Below are positions 35,047 through 43,514 of a stretch of 64,000 nucleotides of DNA, one piece after another. The translations under genes and the position numbers were made by a program. Below the pieces are notes generated by a model. The model did not search any database. It had not been told where the DNA came from and saw only the letters and a program-made list of their open reading frames with translations. The stretch comes from Sphingobacterium sp. CZ-UAM (GTDB lineage Bacteria > Bacteroidota > Bacteroidia > Sphingobacteriales > Sphingobacteriaceae), in contig NZ_MTCM01000001.1 in assembly GCF_002000245.1 (NCBI RefSeq), forward strand, positions 496,001 to 560,000, given 5' to 3'. Each line of letters begins with the position of its first letter. Position 1 is the first letter of the stretch.

Positions 35047-36528
35047 ATGAGTGACAACACAATCCTGCATCCAACAACCATCGTTATTTTTGGTGCAACA
35101 GGGGATTTGGCCAAAAGAAAGCTTTTTCCTGCCTTTTTCAATTTATATATCGATGGTAGAATGCCCAAAGGCTTTAATATTTTAGCTTTAGGAAGAGCCG
35201 AAAATACGGATGAAAAATTCAGGGCTTATATTAAAGAAAATCTGGAGAGTTATTCCAGGAAGACCGTAATCAAAGAAGAGTGGGCTGGTTTTCAGGCCCA
35301 CATCAGCTATTTTCAGCATCAGCTTGATGAAGAAAGCTCTTATCAGAATTTATATCAGAAACTGGAAAATTTTGATAAAGTGTACGGAATGAGAGGGAAC
35401 AGACTATTCTATCTGTCGATTGCACCAAACTTTGTATCGGTCATTTCAAATCATCTTAAAAATACCGCAATAGCATCTGATCCTGCAACAGATCGAATTA
35501 TTATCGAAAAACCTTTTGGTCACAATAAAGAATCTGCCATTGAGCTAAATAATCTTCTTTCACAAACTTTTCAAGAAGAACAGATTTATCGTATCGATCA
35601 TTATTTGGGTAAAGAAACCGTTCAGAATATTTTGGCGTTCAGGTTCGGAAATTCAATTTTTGAACCTCTTTGGAATCACAGACATATAGAATCGGTGCAG
35701 ATTACCGTTGCCGAGGAAGTGGGAGTGGAAACAAGAGCCAGTTTTTATGAGCAGACAGGAGCTTTGCGCGATATGATTCAGAACCATCTTTTGCAAATTC
35801 TTTGTATGGTTGCCATGGAACCTCCGGCTTCACTTGAATCGGGTGAGATCAGGGATCGAAAAGTTGATGTTTTAAAATCCATCCGTAGGATTTCGCCCGA
35901 AAAAGTAGATCATTATGCGGTAAGAGGGCAGTACGGACGAGGCAAAGTAAATGGGCTAAAAGTCAATGGCTATCGCCAGGAAGAGGGAATTGCTCATGAT
36001 TCCAATACGGAAACATTTGTCGCGATTAAGTTTTATCTGGATAATGAAAGATGGGAGGATGTTCCTTTTTATGTTCGTACCGGGAAGAAGATGAAAGAAA
36101 AGCATTCTTATATAACGATTCAGTTTAAGCCACTTCCAAATTCTATGTTTTCAGAAAGCACTTCGCTTCTGTCGGCTAACCGATTGGTTATTAATATCCA
36201 GCCACAAATGGACATCAGATTGCAGTTTATGTCTAAAAAACCAGGCTTGTCTTTACAGCTTAAACCTGTGGAAATGATTTTCGATAATTTTGCCTGTCAG
36301 ACCGATACTCCCGAGGCTTATGAAACTCTTTTATTGGAAGCACTTGTGGGAGACCTTACACTGTTTATGCGCTCTGATCAGGTAGAAGAAGCTTGGGATG
36401 TGATAAAAACGATTCAGGAAACCTGGGAAAAAACCAAAGACCCCTCTTTCCCAAATTATGCTTCGGGAAACTGGGGCCCTGATGAAAGTGATGCATTGGT
36501 CGAAAGGCAGGGACATCAGTGGGTTTAA
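35047..36528 (+). CDS. zwf: Glucose-6-phosphate 1-dehydrogenase
   Basis: A 493-residue enzyme for the first step of the oxidative pentose phosphate pathway, glucose 6-phosphate to 6-phosphogluconolactone. The dinucleotide motif GATGDLAKRK is at 16-25, EKPFG at 154-158, and the active-site signature RIDHYLGKE at 182-190 with its catalytic His region. The C-terminal domain 'FANMETPAAYETLLLDAL'-like block appears as 'DTPEAYETLLLEALVGD'. The start ATG follows the gnd stop by 9 bases, and the end is 17 bases before the pgl ATG. Confidence 0.97.
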   Translation: MSDNTILHPTTIVIFGATGDLAKRKLFPAFFNLYIDGRMPKGFNILALGRAENTDEKFRAYIKENLESYSRKTVIKEEWAGFQAHISYFQHQLDEESSYQNLYQKLENFDKVYGMRGNRLFYLSIAPNFVSVISNHLKNTAIASDPATDRIIIEKPFGHNKESAIELNNLLSQTFQEEQIYRIDHYLGKETVQNILAFRFGNSIFEPLWNHRHIESVQITVAEEVGVETRASFYEQTGALRDMIQNHLLQILCMVAMEPPASLESGEIRDRKVDVLKSIRRISPEKVDHYAVRGQYGRGKVNGLKVNGYRQEEGIAHDSNTETFVAIKFYLDNERWEDVPFYVRTGKKMKEKHSYITIQFKPLPNSMFSESTSLLSANRLVINIQPQMDIRLQFMSKKPGLSLQLKPVEMIFDNFACQTDTPEAYETLLLEALVGDLTLFMRSDQVEEAWDVIKTIQETWEKTKDPSFPNYASGNWGPDESDALVERQGHQWV

Positions 36529-36545
36529 ACTCTAATGAAAAGAAA

Positions 36546-37256
36546 ATGAATATTACGATATTTGATCATCTGGATGCATTATATAAAAAAGCAGCAGATA
36601 CATTTGTTGAGCTTTCGAAAAAAGCAATTCAGAAGCATGATAAATTTGTGGTCGCCTTGAGTGGTGGCTCTTCACCGAAGGCCATTTTTAGCTTATTAGC
36701 TACTCCCGAGTATGCAGATAAAATAATTTGGAACAAAATCCATTTTTTTTGGGTAGATGAAAGGTGGGTTTCTCTTGACGATGAGAAAAGTAATTTTAAG
36801 ATGACTTGGGACGTACTTTTGAATAAGGTTCCAGTCAATAATAATCAGATTTTCCCCATGTATAAAGAGGGAATTCAGCCTGAAAATTACGCTAAAGAAT
36901 ACGAAACTCAGCTCAGAAATGTTTTGGGAGCTGACGGTATTTTTGATTTCATCCTTTTAGGAATGGGAGATGATGGCCACACAGCTTCTCTGTTTCCAGG
37001 TGAAAAGATTTTACAAGAAAAAGAAAAATGGGTGGATGCCTACTATCTAAAGCCACAGGCAATGTTCAGGATTACTTTGACTGAACCTATTATCAATAAA
37101 GCTGAAAATATTCTGATTGTTACCTTCGGTAAATCCAAGAAAAATGCTTTGAATGAGGTTCTTAATGGTGTATATAATCCTGAACTATATCCGCTACAGT
37201 TAATTGAAGACAAAGCAGGAGTCCAGATTTTTACCGATAAAGAAGCTGTAATTTAA
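36546..37256 (+). CDS. pgl: 6-phosphogluconolactonase
   Basis: A lactonase of about 236 residues that hydrolyses 6-phosphogluconolactone, completing the set with zwf and gnd. Characteristic blocks: 'VVALSGGSSPKAIFSLLA' near the start, 'KIHFFWVDERWV', 'DFILLGMGDDGHTASLFPG', and 'RITLTEPIINKAENILI'. The ATG at 36546 is preferred; an upstream in-frame non-ATG start inside the end of zwf would add nine residues without family support. It is probably translated from the same mRNA as gnd and zwf. Confidence 0.95.
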   Translation: MNITIFDHLDALYKKAADTFVELSKKAIQKHDKFVVALSGGSSPKAIFSLLATPEYADKIIWNKIHFFWVDERWVSLDDEKSNFKMTWDVLLNKVPVNNNQIFPMYKEGIQPENYAKEYETQLRNVLGADGIFDFILLGMGDDGHTASLFPGEKILQEKEKWVDAYYLKPQAMFRITLTEPIINKAENILIVTFGKSKKNALNEVLNGVYNPELYPLQLIEDKAGVQIFTDKEAVI

Positions 37257-37300
37257 TGTCATTTTATAGTGGGCGTCTAGCTAAAAAGACTCTCTTAACG

Positions 37301-37332
37301 ATTGACAAGGGTGCTTAGGTACTCTTGTCAAT
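37301..37332 (+). terminator. Hairpin after pgl
   Basis: Arms ATTGACAAG (37301-37309) and CTTGTCAAT (37324-37332) form a stable stem, but there is no T-run directly after. It may end the gnd-zwf-pgl transcript. The second arm overlaps the direct repeat that starts at 37311. Confidence 0.5.
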
Positions 37333-37369
37333 ACAGTTATAGCCCTTTAAGGAAATATTGGATTTTTTT
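37311..37369 (+). repeat. 59-bp direct repeat, left copy, next to the toxin module
   Basis: Matches 38381-38439 exactly over the last 37 bases (ACAGTTATAGCCCTTTAAGG onward) and with scattered differences before. In the frame of the right copy it reads 'SYSPLRKYWIF', so both are pieces of the same gene 3' end. After 37370 the left copy switches to sequence resembling repeat R1 (GCCGTGCCAAGACGCC), ending near 37435. No gene lies between 37257 and 37527. Confidence 0.8.
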
Positions 37370-37527
37370 ATCCTATGTCTCGGGCGATCCGCCGTGCCAA
37401 GACGCCTTTAATGTGGTAGCCAAGGAATGAGTAGAGAAAGTTAAATACAGTTAATTAGTCAATTCGATTTGAAAATAATAGATAAACAAAAAGGCTAGTA
37501 TTAGTGATAAGCATTTATATGAAGAAC

Positions 37528-37710
37528 CTATTTTGGTAAATTCATGAGCAGCTCCTCCGCAGGGACTTCTTTTATTTTTCCGTCAACTTTTACAACCAAA
37601 CTTTCACCCTTTGCTGCACTTTCTTCTGCCAATTTTCGCAAAGCTTTCTGTACTCCTAAACGAATTCGTTCAGCAAGGTTGATATTTTCAATATTTACCT
37701 TATTGTTCAT
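37528..37710 (-). CDS. Small putative antitoxin
   Basis: A 60-residue protein encoded directly behind the zeta-like toxin gene, with an 11-base overlap, so the two are translationally coupled. Sequence: a charged helical part ('LAERIRLGVQKALRKLAEE') and a short beta-like end ('LVVKVDGKIKEVPAEELL'). I do not recognise a named family. Small size, charge and position make an antitoxin role likely. Order is toxin first, which is less common. Confidence 0.65.
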   Translation of the reverse strand: MNNKVNIENINLAERIRLGVQKALRKLAEESAAKGESLVVKVDGKIKEVPAEELLMNLPK

Positions 37711-38278
37711 TGTAATACTTCAATTTTAGTGTTGACCAAATTTCGCTATTTGAAACGAGTTCTCCAAATCTATCACCCTGAGCAATTATTTCGGGTATTA
37801 AATCCATGTTGTCAAAGACCAACCATCGATCACATATAGGGATATAGATGTTAAACAAGTTTTCTAAACCACGATGATATCGTCTCTCTATCACATCAGA
37901 AGGGATATTATGCCCTCCGTTCTCAACTCTTTTTTTTACACGTTGTATAGCCAATGAGGGAGAGTCGAGCCAAAAATAAAGTAAGGTGACTGAATATCCT
38001 TTTTTTTGCGCATCAAATACTAAGTTTTTATAGCTACGGGTAGAAAGGGTTGTTTCAAAAGCAAAATCAGCTCCAGTTTTCATTAATTCCGCAATACGAT
38101 CTAACATAATACGCCCCGCTGACACAGCCACACTTTGCGGATTAAATGGAGAAATACCTGCTGCTATATTGTCCGCATTTACAAATTCCCTGCAATCTAA
38201 TATCTCAGGTAGTACAGTATAACTCGCAGTTGTCTTTCCTGCTCCATTGCACCCCGAGATAATATAAATATTTGGCAT
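37700..38278 (-). CDS. Zeta-like toxin, P-loop kinase
   Basis: A 192-residue P-loop protein. The Walker A motif 'SGCNGAGKTT' lies at 8-17, 'REFVNADNIAAGISPFNP' and 'ADFAFETTLSTRSY' are the typical zeta-toxin blocks, and 'LLYFWLDSPSLAIQRVKKRV' with 'GHNIPSDVIERRYHRGLENL' follows, carrying the lid arginines. Zeta toxins phosphorylate UDP-N-acetylglucosamine and so block wall synthesis; the exact substrate of this short chromosomal branch is not certain. It pairs with the small downstream gene. Confidence 0.85.
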   Translation of the reverse strand: MPNIYIISGCNGAGKTTASYTVLPEILDCREFVNADNIAAGISPFNPQSVAVSAGRIMLDRIAELMKTGADFAFETTLSTRSYKNLVFDAQKKGYSVTLLYFWLDSPSLAIQRVKKRVENGGHNIPSDVIERRYHRGLENLFNIYIPICDRWLVFDNMDLIPEIIAQGDRFGELVSNSEIWSTLKLKYYNEQ

Positions 38279-38380
38279 ACTTGTTTTTTTGTCAAAATAA
38301 TGAAAATTGCCTGCTTTTTCAACTTCTTTTTATAAGTTGATAATTTTATCGCGGCGATTTGCCTAGTTTTCTTGGGATTT

Positions 38381-38491
38381 ATGCTTAAATACTTTTCTCA
38401 AGACAGTTATAGCCCTTTAAGGAAATATTGGATTTTTTTTATAATTGGAGGGCTGTTGTTATTACTTTATAAAGTATTTCAATTTCTTTAG
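38381..38491 (+). repeat. Right copy of the direct repeat; gene tail encoding a membrane anchor
   Basis: Open for 36 codons from ATG at 38381: 'MLKYFSQDSYSPLRKYWIF' then a hydrophobic stretch 'FIIGGLLLLLYKVFQFL' and TAG. This is what a C-terminal membrane anchor looks like, so it is probably the end of a lost gene and not a gene of its own. The first 59 bases repeat those at 37311. The rest of 38279-38572 is empty. Confidence 0.65.
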
Positions 38492-38572
38492 GGGATATAC
38501 AAACCTTGTATGCAGTATGGATGAGACTATAACGTAAGCCGTGTCAATAGAATAATCCATTAAGATTATTTA

Positions 38573-39349
38573 TTATACCCTCGCCCTATACTGTTGAGGT
38601 GACAGTCCAAAATATTCTTTGAATAGGTTGGAAAAGTTAGGTATGCTTTCATACCCAATTTGATAGACAATTTCAGCGATATGCATATCCTTATTTTCCA
38701 ACAATTGAAGTGCCTTTAAAAGGCGATGCTGTTTTATGAACTGGAATATGGTGATCTGCATTTCTTCCTTAAACTGTCTGAAAAGTGTTCGCTCCGATAG
38801 AAAAAATTTAGCGCTAATCTCAGCGATTGACAATTTATTGTCGAGGTGTTGGAGGATATACGTGCTCACCCGGATCATCAATTCACTTTTTGCCGGAGTG
38901 ATTTGTAATAGGATCGGTTTTGCCAATAGTATGGGGAGCATAGCCTTGAAGGCCTCCAAGGTAGCTATTGTCAACGTGTCGTGATCGTTCAGCTTCCAAT
39001 GTTGCTGGCCAAAAATCAAAAAATGATTCAACAATTCATTTGATGGATACACCTTAACTTCCTCGTGCATATTGTTCATATCCAAAAAAATGGTTTTTAG
39101 CGACAGTTGCTGGGAACGGGAGATGAGTTTGTGCGGGACATGTGCTGGGATATATACAAAGAAAGTACTAGGTACACAGAAACTAGCTTTTTCTGTATAA
39201 ATAAAGAGGGTACCATTTGTTGGGCTAAGTATCTGTACTTGTTCATGAGCATGCATTTCTGTATTGAATTGTCCATAGTTGCGTAAGTCAATTGTGCCAT
39301 CGTGAAAGTTCTTGGCACACTGAACGAAGGGAATGGTGGATTTTGGCAT
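38573..39349 (-). CDS. AraC-family transcriptional regulator
   Basis: A 258-residue regulator. The N-terminal 150 residues form a cupin-like sensing domain ('NTEMHAHEQVQILSPTNGTL', 'FFVYIPAHVPHKLIS'). The C-terminal 100 residues carry both helix-turn-helix motifs: 'IAEISAKFFLSERTLFRQFK' and 'IAEIVYQIGYESIPNFSNLF', ending 'GLSPQQYRARV'. It is divergent from the LeuA-type gene, with about 80 bases between the starts, so it may control that gene. The effector is unknown. Confidence 0.9.
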   Translation of the reverse strand: MPKSTIPFVQCAKNFHDGTIDLRNYGQFNTEMHAHEQVQILSPTNGTLFIYTEKASFCVPSTFFVYIPAHVPHKLISRSQQLSLKTIFLDMNNMHEEVKVYPSNELLNHFLIFGQQHWKLNDHDTLTIATLEAFKAMLPILLAKPILLQITPAKSELMIRVSTYILQHLDNKLSIAEISAKFFLSERTLFRQFKEEMQITIFQFIKQHRLLKALQLLENKDMHIAEIVYQIGYESIPNFSNLFKEYFGLSPQQYRARV

Positions 39350-39430
39350 TATTGAATAACAATTGTTTTATTTTCAAATATATTAAATTCTGTAGTTCCG
39401 GTACTTTTGAGCTATAAAAATAAGTTGAAT

Positions 39431-40564
39431 ATGAAACAAGTTAAGATTTTCGATACTACTTTACGCGACGGAGAGCAGGGGCCGGGCTGCCAGTTGACAC
39501 TGAATGATAAATTACAAATTGCTGAAAAACTCGATGCGATGGGAGTAGATGTGATAGAGGCAGGGTTTCCAATAAGTTCGCCCGGAGATTTTAAGGCAGT
39601 GACAGAGGTTTGTAAACTGGTGAAAAAGGCAACAGTCTGTGCATTAGCCAGGGCCAATAGGAAAGATATCGAACAGGCCTCTTCGGCCTTGCGTAAGGCA
39701 AAGGTGGCACGGATTCAGCTCGGAATTGGAACATCTGACATTCATATTAAACATAAATTTAATACCACACGCGAGGTCATCTTGGCCAAAGCTTATGAAA
39801 TGGTGGCTTATGCTTCGGATAAATGTGATGAAGTACAATTTTTTGCCGAAGATGCTGGCCGCGCAGACAATGATTTTTTGGTTCAAATGACCGATACGGT
39901 GATTGAAGCGGGTGCGAAGGTGGTGAATCTCCCTGATACCAATGGCTTTTGTACACCCTTTGAGTACTTTGAAAAAATAGCCTATGTGAACCAAAATAGA
40001 AGGGAAAAAGAGAACGCCATTCTTTCTGTCCACTGTCATAATGATTTAGGTATGGCTACAGCCAATAGTATTGCAGGGCTAATGGCAGGTGCGCTTCAGG
40101 TGGAAGGAACGATTAATGGTGTGGGCGAACGTGCTGGCAATGCTGCCCTGGAAGAAATTATTTTGACACTCATTGTAAAGGAAAATCTAGGGATTGCGAC
40201 CGGAATTGATCCAAAATATATTGTGGAACTAAGCGGTATGGTCGAACGGGCGATGTCAAATCCTGTACAGGCCAATAAGGCCATTGTTGGGAAAAATGCT
40301 TTCGCGCATTCTTCCGGTATCCACCAGGATGGCGTTCTGAAAGACCGTAGAAACTATGAAATTATCGATCCCCGAATCATAGGGGGGAAGTTGCCTGAAT
40401 TGTTTTTATCCGCAAGGAGTGGACGTGCAGCATTAAAAGACCGGTTAAAAAGTATGGAAATAGATTTTCCGGCTGAACATTTTGAAAATATATATGACCG
40501 TTTTCTTGTTTTGGCAGATCAGAAACGTTTTATTGAAGATAAGGACCTCCGGAGCTTGGTTTAG
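39431..40564 (+). CDS. 2-isopropylmalate synthase-type enzyme without regulatory domain
   Basis: A protein of 377 residues from the ATG at 39431; the frame is open further up only via a TTG. It is a DRE-TIM metallolyase: 'FDTTLRDGEQGPGC' at the start, metal ligands in 'SVHCHNDLGMATANS', 'GTINGVGERAGNA', and the subdomain 'FAHSSGIHQDGVLKD'. All match 2-isopropylmalate synthase, which joins 2-oxoisovalerate and acetyl-CoA. The C-terminal leucine-binding domain is missing, so feedback inhibition is unlikely. The other leucine genes are not adjacent; homocitrate or citramalate synthesis remain alternatives. Confidence 0.85.
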   Translation: MKQVKIFDTTLRDGEQGPGCQLTLNDKLQIAEKLDAMGVDVIEAGFPISSPGDFKAVTEVCKLVKKATVCALARANRKDIEQASSALRKAKVARIQLGIGTSDIHIKHKFNTTREVILAKAYEMVAYASDKCDEVQFFAEDAGRADNDFLVQMTDTVIEAGAKVVNLPDTNGFCTPFEYFEKIAYVNQNRREKENAILSVHCHNDLGMATANSIAGLMAGALQVEGTINGVGERAGNAALEEIILTLIVKENLGIATGIDPKYIVELSGMVERAMSNPVQANKAIVGKNAFAHSSGIHQDGVLKDRRNYEIIDPRIIGGKLPELFLSARSGRAALKDRLKSMEIDFPAEHFENIYDRFLVLADQKRFIEDKDLRSLV

Positions 40565-40600
40565 TCGGGAGCATTAATTAAAATTATATTTTAAAAAATC

Positions 40601-41009
40601 ATGAATGAACATCCAAACTTAGTTTTAGTAAACAAATTTTTCAACGCATATTCGAGTAATTCATTCGATGTATTGCAGGATATATTCCATGCTGATGTAA
40701 AATGGCATATTCCTGGCAGACACACTTTAAGTGGAATTAAAACCGGGGTTGGAGAGATTGTAGAATACCTCAACCAATTAGGCAGCTTTAACTTTAGAGC
40801 CGAAGGTGTAGTATTAGGGGTAAGTGATGATTATGTGATTGACTGTCACAGATTGGAGTGAATTAGAAAATATAGACAACTTAAATAATTTATCTTGTTT
40901 ATTATGGAAATTTGAAGAAGGAAAAATTAAAGAAGTGTTTAATTTTCCTCATAATCAACACGTAGTTGACTCTTTTTTTAATGAAAATTTACGGAAAAAT
41001 AGCCATTGA
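40601..41009 (+). pseudogene. SnoaL-like (NTF2-fold) protein gene with a frameshift
   Basis: The first 80 codons read 'VNKFFNAYSSNSFDVLQDIF', 'DVKWHIPGRHTLSGIKTG', and 'YLNQLGSFNFRAEGVVLG', a SnoaL-like start. The frame stops at 40861 after 'DCHRLE'. One base over, the sequence continues naturally with WSELENIDNL, 'LLWKFEEGKIKEVFNF' and a TGA at 41009. Removing one T in the TTGG near 40854 would restore HRWSE. So a single-base insertion breaks an otherwise healthy gene of about 135 codons, or the base is a sequencing error. Confidence 0.75.
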
Positions 41010-41281
41010 GTACATACAGATAGAAAATAGGAGATCGCCTTCCTCCGAAATAATTTCTTTACAAGGTCAAAGTGGATAAATTTATCTGCTTTGATCTTGT
41101 ATAAATAATCCTCGCATCAGGGAAACAAATATAAACTTCCGCAGAAAGATACATTAATTAAATTTGCACATAGTATATTCTCAAATAGGTTACTTGCAGC
41201 ATAGTAGCTTAAAGGTAATGATTCTGTTAAAATATTACAGGGCTTTGAATGATCCAACATCACTGAAGTTAGGCACCTTAA

Positions 41282-41434
41282 TTAGTTCGATCGCAGATTG
41301 GTTCGATCTCCATTAGATTTAGGCTGTGAAATTACTATGAATTTTAAATCATTGGCTGTTCTATTGAAAATTCTATGAATTTCATTTGGTTGAATATGAA
41401 ATCCATTTCCCTCTTCTACGGAGAAGCATGGAAT
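41282..41434 (-). pseudogene. Cupin-domain gene remnant, 3' end
   Basis: On the minus strand, about 50 codons read 'EEGNGFHIQPNEIHRIFN' then 'DLKFIVISQPKSNGDRTNL' and TAA. A G-x-FHI-x-P-x-x-x-HR pattern followed by 'FIVIS.P...GDR' is the usual second half of a small cupin. No start or first half is present upstream, where the luciferase-like gene ends at 41440. The stretch 41010-41281 shows nothing further. Confidence 0.55.
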
Positions 41435-41439
41435 AATTT

Positions 41440-41886
41440 TTATATAGCATCTAGCTGTATAGAATTATGCTTTTGTTTGGCGCGGTCGTAGGCCTTGTCT
41501 AAAAGAATACATGCGTAGTCTAGGTCCTGTTTATTTTGAAGGTAAAAGCTTATCCACCCAGAATTTTTAAATACATGATGGTCCTTAATTTTTCCTTCAG
41601 TCATTAACGAATTTTTTAGTTCTGTATTTAATAAGACATCCAGTAAGCCATTACTATGTACATGAGCAAACTCTTTTCCCATATAATTAAACCCAATCCC
41701 ACCATATTTATGTATTCCAATCGTAGTTTCGGGCATCTGCGTCACATTTTCTTCCAGATCATCAATCCAATCCAGTAATTCAGGTTTCGTTAAGAACATC
41801 CAAAATCTCATGAGACTATCAAATATAATGGCGAATAAAGGGAGGTCCTTTAAAAAACCGACTCTTTTTACCACAAAAGAAAACAT
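41440..41886 (-). CDS. Luciferase-domain (DUF5519-like) protein
   Basis: A 148-residue protein. The core from residue 35 matches the small 'luciferase' domain family: 'TIGIHKYGGIGFNYMGKEFA', 'HVHSNGLLDVLLN', and 'HHVFKNSGWISFYLQNKQDL'. Conserved His residues in that family could be catalytic or metal-binding, but the activity is unknown. It is encoded three bases after the upstream membrane protein gene, so both are probably expressed together. Confidence 0.7.
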   Translation of the reverse strand: MFSFVVKRVGFLKDLPLFAIIFDSLMRFWMFLTKPELLDWIDDLEENVTQMPETTIGIHKYGGIGFNYMGKEFAHVHSNGLLDVLLNTELKNSLMTEGKIKDHHVFKNSGWISFYLQNKQDLDYACILLDKAYDRAKQKHNSIQLDAI

Positions 41887-41889
41887 AGG

Positions 41890-42816
41890 CTATCTCTCGC
41901 TTAGTAATTTAATATGCTGCATTACTCTAAAATGGACATTTCTGGTGATACTTTCTGCCCATAGATCGTAGTACCAGGTAGGGAAGACATGAAGGTTATA
42001 CCAACTGTTTCCAATAAGAGTAGTGGTACCGTTTCCATTGTCCTTTAATATAAATTCGCCCCTTTTTATATCTATATGTCCCATAATTTCCGGGTCTTTG
42101 GGTTGATCAACGATATCAAAAATTAGGTTTTTATTGATATCAAATTTTACAATCTTCTCATCGAAGATATATCCATTGCTAAAAATACATTTTCGGTTTG
42201 CACCCAGTTTATGCTCACTTACCGTTGTGGCCATGGGGCTCGGCATCCCAATTTTAAAGAGCCAATAGTTTTCCTTTTGGGATATTGGATCGAAGGCGAC
42301 CACGTGTTGCCATACCTCTTCTGGGCTTGCCTGAATCAATAGCTCATCAGAAACCATATTTTCGTGATGATGGTCGCTCAGGGAGTCAACAATGAAAATC
42401 CCAAGTAAAAGGCTTACAATGCTTATATTCAATTTTTGATTTCTCTTTTTAAACATAGCCCTTCCAATAAAGGCACCTGAGATGATAAAGCCAAAAATAA
42501 GAGGTGAAACAATCAGTAGACAAATAAAGCCCTCACCTAAGAAGAAAAAGCTTATTAAAATGGCGATAAGACCATTCAGGATAGAATATCCGGTTATTTG
42601 TTTTCCCCTTATCGCCATGTCTTTCCAAAACCAAGCCGTGATAATTCCCATTAACATTGGAATAATCACAAACTCTGAAAAAACAAGTATACCAGTATCC
42701 TTAGGTGCCAATGAAGACTGGATACCAATAATTAGGAATGCGAAAATGTTGGCTATCAAAATTCCTTGAAGTATTTTGGAATTTAAAACTTTAGATAAAT
42801 TTTTATTCAAACTCAT
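41890..42816 (-). CDS. Membrane protein with SRPBCC-like C-terminal domain
   Basis: A 308-residue protein. Residues about 12-150 hold five hydrophobic segments ('ILQGILIANIFAFLIIGI', 'FVIIPMLMGIITAWFW', 'ILNGLIAILISFFFLG', 'LLIVSPLIFGFIISGAFIG' and 'ISIVSLLLGIFIVDSL'). After a His-rich linker (DHHHEN) residues 160-305 resemble a START/SRPBCC ligand-binding fold: 'IQASPEEVWQHVVAFDPIS' and 'NGNGTTTLIGNSWYNLHVFP'. A membrane-tethered lipid or hydrophobic-ligand binding role is possible. Its partner is the luciferase-domain protein encoded next. Confidence 0.7.
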   Translation of the reverse strand: MSLNKNLSKVLNSKILQGILIANIFAFLIIGIQSSLAPKDTGILVFSEFVIIPMLMGIITAWFWKDMAIRGKQITGYSILNGLIAILISFFFLGEGFICLLIVSPLIFGFIISGAFIGRAMFKKRNQKLNISIVSLLLGIFIVDSLSDHHHENMVSDELLIQASPEEVWQHVVAFDPISQKENYWLFKIGMPSPMATTVSEHKLGANRKCIFSNGYIFDEKIVKFDINKNLIFDIVDQPKDPEIMGHIDIKRGEFILKDNGNGTTTLIGNSWYNLHVFPTWYYDLWAESITRNVHFRVMQHIKLLSER

Positions 42817-43499
42817 CCGATTTGATCGTTTATTTTGGTATACTATAAATGTAATTCTCTAATAGGAATTTCAATAAATGACTCGGCAAGCATCCTGAAC
42901 CAATTGTTGCTTTGCATAATGGAAAGAGGCTAATTTCCATTGAATTTACAGGTTTTTATTTACAAATCAAATTTAGATAAGTCTCTTCCATTTAATGCAT
43001 GGTCGCCCGTTGAAGTGACTTGGGATTTTTGGAGAATATATGAAATTTTCATCTGGTTCAATAATGCTAGATGTTTGGAATAATAGAAAATTCTACGTTT
43101 TTCAATTTGAACCTGATCGAATAGGTTTCTCAGAAGTTGATGAAAAGGTTGGCTTTGATACTATACCTGACAAAATACTTTTGAATTCATATCTGTTAAA
43201 ACTTGTATTGACGAGTATTGTTTAAAACATTGTTTTTGTTGTATTGGAAGCTGTTATTCGTTTTTATAAGCATAATAAGTTTATGAGAACAAAGTAAAAT
43301 AGGGGGAGGTGAAATATCCACTCCGTGGCACGGGAATCTATCTCATCGAGGGTAAAGTTGTTGTAGAATATGCTTGTCCATCGATCGAGGTGATCCGTTG
43401 TGCCAAGATGCCGCTAAATCCCGATCCCAGGAGTGGATAGGATCGATATTTGTCTATGTTATCGGGATCACGGTAAAATATTTTACGAAGATCTGGGTT
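42817..43499. other. Intergenic region with a coding fragment and a repeat R1 copy
   Basis: A plus-strand frame at 43040-43225 gives 61 residues ('SIMLDVWNNRKFYVFQFEPD') with coding character but no recognised family and no ribosome site, so probably a fragment. From about 43318 to 43450 lies the longest copy of repeat R1. It reads 'GIYLIEGKVVVEYACPSIEV' then 'IRCAKMPLNPDPRSG' and a stop, so R1 is decayed coding sequence. Partial copies are at 1-40, 2927, 37384 and 55390. Confidence 0.5.
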
Positions 43500-43514
43500 T
43501 TATATATTTAGAAT

